Source: Sorangium cellulosum (GTDB lineage Bacteria > Myxococcota_A > Polyangia > Polyangiales > Polyangiaceae). Taken from it: DNA of 42,207 nucleotides. The stretch covers positions 1 through 42,207 of the forward strand of contig NZ_JEMA01000571.1 of assembly GCF_001589285.1 (NCBI RefSeq). The letters are read 5' to 3'. How positions within the stretch are numbered: position 1 is the first letter of the stretch; each line of letters begins with the position of its first letter. Made by a program: the position numbers and the translations under genes. Positions 33,219-39,617 of this stretch are shown piece after piece. The notes beneath the pieces are model-generated. The model saw only the letters and a program-made list of their open reading frames with translations, did not search any database and was not told the origin of the DNA.

Positions 33219-33911
33219 TCATCCGCGGGCCGGCCTGCTCTTCCTCCTCCCGCCGGGCTTCTTCAGCGTCTCCACCGCCTCCGCGCTCTTGCCCGCCCGC
33301 GCCCCCCGGGCCGCAGGCTCGACCCTGGCCAGCGCTGCGCACGCGAGGTCGGGCAGGGTCGCCCTCATCCACGCGGGGTCCACGACGCCGGGCGCGGAGA
33401 GGTAGGCGCGGCAGGCCTGGTGCGCCGGGCCGAGCAGCACGACGTCGAGCGTCACCTCGGACGAGCGCGCCCCGGAGAAGACGCCGAGCTCCGCGAGGTG
33501 CGCCGTCATCTCCGCCTTGAGCCGCGCCTTGGTCTCACGGAGCGCGGCGCGGTGATGCCCGTCCAGCTCCAGCGCGAGCGCCTGGTACATGAAGCGCGCC
33601 TCGGCCTCGTGCTCGAACACCCAAGTCAGGTGCGCCTCCACGAGCGCCCGCACCGCCGAGCGCGCCGTCCTCGCGGCGAGCACGCGCGCGGTCATGGCCC
33701 CCGCCAGCCGCGCGAAGGTCCGCTCGAGCAGCGCCGCGACAAGCGCCGGGAAGTCCTCGAAGAGGTGGTACACGCTCGAAGGGCTCGCGCCCGCCTCCTT
33801 GCGGACGTCCTCGATGCCGGTGCGCAACAGGCCACGCTGCTCGAAACAGCGGAGCGCCGCGTCCAGCAGCGCCTCCCGGCGGGCCACGCCGCTCTGTCGA
33901 GCCACCGCCAT
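33219..33911 (-). CDS. TetR-family repressor
   Basis: This is a 230-residue protein. The ATG at 33909-33911 has GGGGAGAGG upstream. The helix-turn-helix is at about 10-55 (REALLDAALRCFEQRGLLRTG, then GASPSSVYHLFEDFPALV). A helical ligand domain follows, with a basic, Lys/Arg-rich tail (KPGGRRKSRPARG). It is divergent from an SDR gene, with 121 bases between starts, and TTCCA/TGGAA palindromes in that gap are likely binding sites. It probably controls the SDR gene and itself. Confidence 0.92.
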   Translation of the reverse strand: MAVARQSGVARREALLDAALRCFEQRGLLRTGIEDVRKEAGASPSSVYHLFEDFPALVAALLERTFARLAGAMTARVLAARTARSAVRALVEAHLTWVFEHEAEARFMYQALALELDGHHRAALRETKARLKAEMTAHLAELGVFSGARSSEVTLDVVLLGPAHQACRAYLSAPGVVDPAWMRATLPDLACAALARVEPAARGARAGKSAEAVETLKKPGGRRKSRPARG

Positions 33912-33968
33912 GGCCTCTCCCCTACCGCAGCCCGGCGCCGCTGACCAGCCTGCCTTGTTGGAGGATTC

Positions 33969-33996
33969 TTCCATTTTGTTGTGGAAGTTTATTCCA
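33969..33996. promoter_or_regulatory. Operator candidate between TetR and SDR genes
   Basis: Three alternating half-sites are present: TTCCA (33969-33973), TGGAA (33982-33986) and TTCCA (33992-33996). They give two overlapping palindromes, one with an eight-base and one with a five-base spacer. The local DNA is A+T-rich, which fits a promoter region. TetR proteins bind such palindromes; the link to this one is inferred from position. Confidence 0.5.
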
Positions 33997-34032
33997 GTTT
34001 GTTTACCTTACCCGTCGAAAGCGAGGTGTCGC

Positions 34033-34803
34033 ATGGAGCTGGGGCTGGAGAAGAGGGCCGCGCTGGTGACAGGTGGCTCGCAGGGGATCGGCAAGGAGGT
34101 GGCGTTGCAGCTCGCGGCCGAGGGCGCCCGCGTGGCGCTCACCTACCGGAGCGGGCGTGAGAAGGCCCGAGAGGTCGTCCAGGAGATCGAGCGCCGGGGC
34201 GGCGAGGCGCTCGCGCTGGAGCTCGACCTCGGATCGCTCGAGTCGATCAAGGCGGCCGTCTCGGCCGTCCTGGAGCGCTTCGGGCAGCTCGATGTCCTCG
34301 TCAACAACGCGGTCCGCTGGAGCGAGCGCCTGCCCTGGGAGGCGCCGCGCTTCGAGGACATCCCGCTCGACGAGTGGCAGGGCACGATCCACGACAACGT
34401 CGACGGCGCCTTCGCCGCCATCCAGGCCGCGGTGCCCTCCATGCGCGCCCGCGGCTGGGGCCGTATCGTCAACCTCTCCTCGGGCGCCGCGCTCGACGGG
34501 GTGGTGGGCTCCGGCCCGTACGCCGCCGCCAAGTCGGCGCTCCACGGGCTCACCGCGGTGCTCGCGCGCGAGCTCGGGCCGCACGGGATCCTGGCCAACG
34601 TGGTGGTCCCGGGATTGACCCTGACCGACCGGGTGAGCGCGCGGAGTTCACCGGAGTTCGCGGAGCGGCGCGGGAAGGCGTATCCGGTGGGGCGGCTCCT
34701 GCGGGCCGAGGAGGTCGCGCCCACCATCGTCTTCCTGTGCTCGGCGGCGAACACCGCTGTCACCGGGGAGATCGTGCGCGCGAGCGGCGGCCGGCCGATG
34801 TGA
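34033..34803 (+). CDS. Short-chain dehydrogenase/reductase (3-oxoacyl-ACP-reductase type)
   Basis: This 256-residue classical SDR has the cofactor loop TGGSQGIG (14-21), NNA near 95, the catalytic Ser in VNLSSGAALDG, and YAAAK (Tyr and Lys of the active site, about 157-161). The C-terminus ends TAVTGEIVRASGGRPM, the usual dimer/closing segment. It reduces or oxidises a small alcohol/ketone with NAD(P)H; the substrate is not predictable. It is controlled in all likelihood by the divergent TetR. It is convergent with the VOC gene after a 39-base gap. Confidence 0.93.
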   Translation: MELGLEKRAALVTGGSQGIGKEVALQLAAEGARVALTYRSGREKAREVVQEIERRGGEALALELDLGSLESIKAAVSAVLERFGQLDVLVNNAVRWSERLPWEAPRFEDIPLDEWQGTIHDNVDGAFAAIQAAVPSMRARGWGRIVNLSSGAALDGVVGSGPYAAAKSALHGLTAVLARELGPHGILANVVVPGLTLTDRVSARSSPEFAERRGKAYPVGRLLRAEEVAPTIVFLCSAANTAVTGEIVRASGGRPM

Positions 34804-34842
34804 TCAGGGGATGGACCCCGGGGGAGGGAGGCGCGCCCCTCG

Positions 34843-35343
34843 TCACGCTTGCTCGGGCACGCCCCCCGCGAAGGGCGCGGGCAACGGGAGCTTGACGTCC
34901 TCGGCCAGGTTGCCCTTGCCAGGGACGTGGTTGATCTCGAGCCGGATGCCGTCCGGATCCTCGAACACGATGGAGTAGTAGCCGGCCGCCCACGCGCCCT
35001 CCTCCGGCGCGTGCACGAGCTTGCCGCCGAGCGCGGCCAGCGTGCCCTCGAAGAACGCGTGGAATGCGTCGATGTCCTCGCGGCTGCGGGCGCGGAAGCA
35101 CAGGTGGTGCAGGCCGGGCTTGTACTGGTGGAATCGGGTGCCGACGTGCTCCGGGTTCACGGGGCGAATCAACAGGCCTGTCTTGCCGCCGATGTAATAG
35201 AGCGAGGGCCGCTCGTCCTCGGTGCCAGGATCGTCGTACTGGCACTGCATCTCGAAGTGCTCGCACAGCGCGCGATAGAACGCGCGGCTGCGCGGGAAGT
35301 CCGTGACCGAGAGCTGGATATGGGCAATGCCGGCGAGGTTCAT
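34843..35343 (-). CDS. VOC-family (glyoxalase/dioxygenase fold) protein
   Basis: This is a 166-residue protein. The ATG at 35341-35343 starts directly on the first strand (MNLAGIAHIQLSVTDFPRSR). Two beta-alpha-beta-beta-beta modules are visible. Metal-ligand positions are likely His8 (AHIQL), the module-two His in GLHHLCFRA and the late Glu in IRLEINHVPG. Members include glyoxalase I, extradiol dioxygenases and antibiotic-binding proteins, so the substrate is open. Confidence 0.9.
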   Translation of the reverse strand: MNLAGIAHIQLSVTDFPRSRAFYRALCEHFEMQCQYDDPGTEDERPSLYYIGGKTGLLIRPVNPEHVGTRFHQYKPGLHHLCFRARSREDIDAFHAFFEGTLAALGGKLVHAPEEGAWAAGYYSIVFEDPDGIRLEINHVPGKGNLAEDVKLPLPAPFAGGVPEQA

Positions 35344-35542
35344 GGCGAACACGATAGCGCACGTCCCCGGCCGCCCGCCCATCGCCGCGGCCGGCGGTAC
35401 GGCGGCGCCCTACGAGCCCGCAGCGAGCCGACCGGGCGCCGCAACGGGCCTGGACGCGCGTCGGTCGCCCGGGCGCCTGCCTGAAGCGCGAGCGTTGGTG
35501 CGCTCTTTGCTGAAAGCCCGGCTCCCTCCCGGAGGCCATCAC

Positions 35543-38065
35543 ATGACCGATCGCAAGAACCCCGTGAATCCGTCGTCCAAAGAGCCGAGCGAAAAGGGCG
35601 CTGGCAGCGCGAAGCAATCGATGGGCGGCCCGTCGGCGAAGCCGCGGGCGGCGCGGCCGAAGCGCAGCCTCATCGAACGCGCGGCGACCGCGCTCGGCAG
35701 CGGGACGAGCAGCGAAGACGACGGGGTGCGCAACCTCGCGGCCGCCGACCGCCTCGACGCGAAGGTCGACGCCACCGAGGCGCTCGTCGCCGCCATCCCC
35801 GAAAATGTGAACAAGGCGGCCGAGTACGCGCTGCGCGGCAAAGTGCCACAGCCGCCGCAAGGTGCCACAGCCAAGCCGGAGAACCTCGACGCGACAGCCA
35901 GCACGATCACGGAGAGCAACGAGTCCGAGAAGAACGGCGCCAAGGCGGCGCCGGGCGCGAACCCGAACCAGGGGCCGCTGCAGAAGCACCGGGTCGACTC
36001 GCTCGGTCGGACGCTGACGACGAATCAGGGCGTGCCCGTCGGGGACAACCAGAACTCGCTGCGCGCGGGGCTGCGCGGCCCGACGCTGCTCGAAGACTTC
36101 ATCCTGCGCGAGAAGATCACGCATTTCGATCACGAGCGCATTCCCGAGCGCGTCGTGCACGCGCGCGGCTCTGGCGCGCACGGCTACTTCGAGTGCACCG
36201 AGGACATCACCTCGCTCACCAAGGCCGCGCCGTTCGCGAAGGTCGGCAAGCGGACGCCTGTCTTCGTGCGCTTCTCGACCGTGGCGGGGGAGCGCGGCAG
36301 CGCCGACACGGTGCGCGACACGCGCGGCTTCGCCGTGAAGTTCTACACCGAGGAGGGCAACTGGGACCTCGTCGGCAACAACATGCCCGTCTTCTTCATC
36401 CAGGATCCGATGAAGTTTCCCGACGTTGTGCACGCCGTCAAGCCCGAGCCGCACCACCAGATGCCGCAGGCCTCGAGCGCGCACGACACCTTCTGGGACT
36501 TCATCTCGCTCATGCCCGAGTCGATGCACCACATCATGTGGCAGATGAGCGACCGGGCGATCCCCCGCAGCTTCCGCACGATGCAGGGCTTCGGCGTGCA
36601 CACCTTCCGGTTCGTCAACTCGGCCGGTCAGGCGACGCTCGTGAAGTTCCACTGGACTCCGGTGCTCGGCACGCACTCGCTCGACTGGGACGAGGCGGTG
36701 AAGATCTCGGGCGCCGACCCCGACTTCCACCGCCGCGACCTCTGGGAGGCCATCGAGGGCGGCGCGTTCCCCGAGTACCTCTTGCAGATCCAGACGTTCA
36801 CCGAGGCCGAGGCCGAGCGGTGGAGCTTCGACGTGCTCGACGCGACAAAGATCGTGCCGGAGGAGCTCGCGCCCCTGCGCACCGTCGGCCGGCTCGTCTT
36901 GAACCGCAACCCCGACAACTTCTTCGCCGAGACCGAGCAGGTCGCGTTCTGCACGCAGCACATCGTCCCCGGCATCGACTTCACGAACGACCCGCTGCTG
37001 CAGGGGCGCAACTTCTCGTACCTCGATACGCAGCTCTCGCGCCTCGGCGGGCCGAACTTCCACGAGATCCCGATCAACGCGCCGGTCGCCGAGGTGCACA
37101 ACAACCAGCGCGACGGGTTCCACCGCCAGGCGATCAACCGCGGCCGCGTGAACTACGAGCCCAACTCCCTCGCCGGCGGCTGCCCGTTCCAGGCGGGCGC
37201 GCGCGGCTTCACCTCGGTCGCCGAGCGGCTGCTGGCGCAGCAGGCCGTGACCGAGCCGACCAAGCTGCGGGCGAAGCCCGAGAAGTTCGCCGACCACTTC
37301 ACGCAGGCGCGCCTCTTCTGGGCGAGCCAGACCCCCATCGAGCGCTACCACATCGCGCGCGCCTTCCGCTTCGAGCTGACGCGCGTGCAGACCCAGGCCA
37401 TCCGCGAGCGCATGGTCGCGATGCTGCGGAACGTCGACGAGGGGCTGGCCGCGCGCGTCGCGGCCGACCTCGGCATGCAGCTCCCCGAGCCGCTCTCGAT
37501 GGTTGTGCCGCCCGTCGAGAACCCCGAGGTCGCCGTGTCGCCGGGCCTGTCGCTGTTCGCCCGGCCCGGCGACGGCCGCATCCTCGGCCGCCGCGTCGCG
37601 ATCCTCGTCGCCGACGGCGTGAGCGGCGCGGCGTCGAGCGCCCTCTACGACGCGCTGCTGCTGGCGGGCGCGGTGCCCCGCTACGTCGGCGCGCGCCTCG
37701 GCGTTGTGCGCACCGTCGAGGGCGACGAGCTGCCTGTCGAGGTCACGATCGAGGCCGCCCCGAGCGTCCTCTTCGACGCGGCGGCGCTGCCGCCCGGCGC
37801 CGGCGCGGCGGCGCTGGCGCTCGACGGGCTCGCTGTCGAGTTCGTCCAGCTCCAGTTCCGCCACTGCAAGCCCCTGCTCGTGCCGGCGTCGGCCGCGTCG
37901 CTCGCCGCAGCCGCGGGCATCGGGGCCGCCGCGGCCGGCGCGGACGCCGACCCGGGCCTGCTCGTCCTGCCCGACGACGCGGTGGCCGATGCGGCCCCGG
38001 CGTTCATCAAGGCGATCGCCATGCACCGCGCGTGGCAACGCCAGACCGAGCCGCCGGCGGTCTGA
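35543..38065 (+). CDS. katE: Large-subunit (HPII/KatE type) catalase
   Basis: This is an 840-residue clade 2 catalase that decomposes hydrogen peroxide. The ATG at 35543 has GGAGG seven bases upstream. The core shows the catalytic His in VVHARG (about 204), the Asn in VGNNMPVFF and the haem-ligand Tyr in RNFSYLDTQ. The C-terminal about 150 residues are the extra flavodoxin/DJ-1-like domain typical of HPII (GRRVAILVADGVSGAASSAL onwards). The N-terminus has about 145 residues before LQKHRVDSLGR, longer than usual. It includes a Ser/Lys/Ala-rich stretch and a helical segment (VRNLAAADRLDAKVDATEAL), possibly a duplicated tetramer arm. No regulator is adjacent. Confidence 0.95.
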   Translation: MTDRKNPVNPSSKEPSEKGAGSAKQSMGGPSAKPRAARPKRSLIERAATALGSGTSSEDDGVRNLAAADRLDAKVDATEALVAAIPENVNKAAEYALRGKVPQPPQGATAKPENLDATASTITESNESEKNGAKAAPGANPNQGPLQKHRVDSLGRTLTTNQGVPVGDNQNSLRAGLRGPTLLEDFILREKITHFDHERIPERVVHARGSGAHGYFECTEDITSLTKAAPFAKVGKRTPVFVRFSTVAGERGSADTVRDTRGFAVKFYTEEGNWDLVGNNMPVFFIQDPMKFPDVVHAVKPEPHHQMPQASSAHDTFWDFISLMPESMHHIMWQMSDRAIPRSFRTMQGFGVHTFRFVNSAGQATLVKFHWTPVLGTHSLDWDEAVKISGADPDFHRRDLWEAIEGGAFPEYLLQIQTFTEAEAERWSFDVLDATKIVPEELAPLRTVGRLVLNRNPDNFFAETEQVAFCTQHIVPGIDFTNDPLLQGRNFSYLDTQLSRLGGPNFHEIPINAPVAEVHNNQRDGFHRQAINRGRVNYEPNSLAGGCPFQAGARGFTSVAERLLAQQAVTEPTKLRAKPEKFADHFTQARLFWASQTPIERYHIARAFRFELTRVQTQAIRERMVAMLRNVDEGLAARVAADLGMQLPEPLSMVVPPVENPEVAVSPGLSLFARPGDGRILGRRVAILVADGVSGAASSALYDALLLAGAVPRYVGARLGVVRTVEGDELPVEVTIEAAPSVLFDAAALPPGAGAAALALDGLAVEFVQLQFRHCKPLLVPASAASLAAAAGIGAAAAGADADPGLLVLPDDAVADAAPAFIKAIAMHRAWQRQTEPPAV

Positions 38066-38186
38066 CCCCGGGTCGAACAGGACACGCGCTGTCCGACCCA
38101 GGGCAGGTCCCCACGGTGGGGCTTGACGTCTCCGGGGCGTCCGGATTCCTTGGGGCGTAACACCCTCGCAGCCGAAGGATCTCAGC

Positions 38187-39128
38187 GTGTCGCTCAAGGA
38201 CCATCTCTCCATCTCGCCCGAGGTCATGAGAGCGCTCGCCGACGGCTTGCCGGTGGTGGCGCTGGAGTCGACGATCATCACGCACGGCATGCCGCCTCCG
38301 CAGAACCTCGAGATGGCGCGGCGCGTGGAGGCGGTGGTCCGCCGGAGCGGGGCCGTGCCGGCGACGATCGCCATCATGGACGGCAAGCTCGTGGTGGGCG
38401 TGGAGGCCGACGATCTCGAGCGGCTGGCCAGGGCGGGCGGCAAGGCGGCGAAGGCCTCGCGGCGCGACGTGGCGGCGCTCCTGGTCTCGGGCGCGATGGC
38501 CGGGACGACGGTGGCGACCACGATGATGGCGGCGGCCTGGGCCGGTATCCAGGTGTTCGCCACGGGCGGCATCGGCGGCGTGCATCGCGGGGCGGAGACG
38601 ACCTTCGACATCTCCGCCGACCTGGAGGAGCTGCGCCAGACGCAGGTGGCGGTGGTGTGCGCGGGGGCCAAGTCGATCCTCGACATCCCGAAGACGCTGG
38701 AGACGCTCGAGACGAGCGGCGTGCCGGTGCTGGGCTACAAGACCGAGGATTTCCCGGCCTTCTGGGCGCGGCAGAGCGGGCAGAAGGTGGACCACAGGGT
38801 CGAGAGCGCCGAGGAAGCGGCCAGGGTCATCGCGCTGCAGTTCGAGCTCGGCCTGGGCGGGATCCTGGTGGCCAACCCGATCCCCGAGAGCCATGCCGTG
38901 GACGCCAGGGCGATGGAGGCGTGGATCGCGGAGGCGATCCAGGGCGCCGAGGCAGAGGGCGTGAGCCGCAAGGACCTGACGCCGTTCCTCCTGAAGCGCA
39001 TCGTCGAGCTCACCGGGGGCAAGAGCCTCATCGCCAACATCGCTCTGGTCGAGAACAACGCGGCTGTGGCGGCGGAGATCGCTGTGGCGATGAGCAAGCT
39101 CGGGGCAAGGCCGAAGGCCACGGCATGA
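38187..39128 (+). CDS. psuG: Pseudouridine-5'-phosphate glycosidase
   Basis: This 313-residue enzyme splits pseudouridine 5'-phosphate into uracil and ribose 5-phosphate. The GTG start follows AAGGA by about eight bases. Residues expected from the E. coli enzyme are conserved with a constant four-residue offset: Glu27 in ALESTIITHGMP, Lys89 in AAKASRRD and Lys162 in AGAKSILDI. The motif TGGIGGVHRGAE (126-137) is also diagnostic. The stop overlaps the ATG of the following kinase gene (ATGA), the usual operon arrangement with pseudouridine kinase, but that kinase is decayed here. Confidence 0.96.
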   Translation: MSLKDHLSISPEVMRALADGLPVVALESTIITHGMPPPQNLEMARRVEAVVRRSGAVPATIAIMDGKLVVGVEADDLERLARAGGKAAKASRRDVAALLVSGAMAGTTVATTMMAAAWAGIQVFATGGIGGVHRGAETTFDISADLEELRQTQVAVVCAGAKSILDIPKTLETLETSGVPVLGYKTEDFPAFWARQSGQKVDHRVESAEEAARVIALQFELGLGGILVANPIPESHAVDARAMEAWIAEAIQGAEAEGVSRKDLTPFLLKRIVELTGGKSLIANIALVENNAAVAAEIAVAMSKLGARPKATA

Positions 39129-39531
39129 GCGAGGCCGGCCGCGTTCTCGTGGTCGGCGACGTGATGACGGACGTGATCGTCCGTCCCGAGGGGCCGCATA
39201 TCGAGGCCTATTTCAAGGGCTTCCATGTCGACCCGATCCTCGTGGCCGACCCGCAGGCGCCGTCGGGCGTGCTGGTCGTCCTCGTCGACGCCGACGGGGA
39301 GCGGAGCTTCCTCACCGACCGGGGGGCGAACCTCGCGCTCGAGCCTTCGGACATGCCCGTGTGGCTCCTCGACGAGACGCGGCGACAGGGGCCGGCGACG
39401 CGTTCGCGGCCGGGTTCATCGCCGCGGAGATCGAGGGCGCGGGCGAGGCGGAGGGCCTGCGGCGCGGGATCGAGGCGGGATCGAGGGCGGTGACGCGGCT
39501 GGGAGGGCAGCCGGAGCCCCGAGGGGCTTGA
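39125..39531 (+). pseudogene. psuK: PfkB-family (pseudouridine kinase-like) gene with internal deletion
   Basis: The first about 85 codons encode a PfkB N-terminus (VLVVGDVMTDVIVRPEG, then FLTDRGANLAL). Near 39385 the sequence jumps to the C-terminal active-site motif TGAGDAFAAGFIAAEIEG, which is in a different frame and runs to TGA at 39529-39531. About 150-170 central residues are missing. The deletion joins the two ends out of frame, so the ATP/sugar kinase cannot be made. It was translationally coupled to psuG. Confidence 0.85.
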
Positions 39532-39581
39532 TGCGGACGGAAGCTTCACGGCTTCCTCTCCGCCGCGGCGATCGCTTTGTC

Positions 39582-39612
39582 TTGACAGTCAAGTCGCTGA
39601 CGCCGCTATCGT
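39582..39612 (+). promoter_or_regulatory. Promoter candidate of the kelch lipoprotein gene
   Basis: A consensus TTGACA lies at 39582-39587. TATCGT at 39607-39612 is 19 bases away; GCTATC at 17-base spacing is an alternative -10. The start codon GTG at 39618 follows within five bases, so a leaderless message is possible. TTGAC-A-GTCAA also forms a small palindrome over the -35. Confidence 0.4.
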
Positions 39613-39617
39613 CGAGC

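Noticed and set aside
34760..38686. Very long open frame on the minus strand across the VOC, catalase and psuG genes
   Set aside because: It is antisense to clearly recognisable genes and its translation is Arg/Gly/Ala/His-rich without any domain. Such frames arise from G/C-biased third positions.
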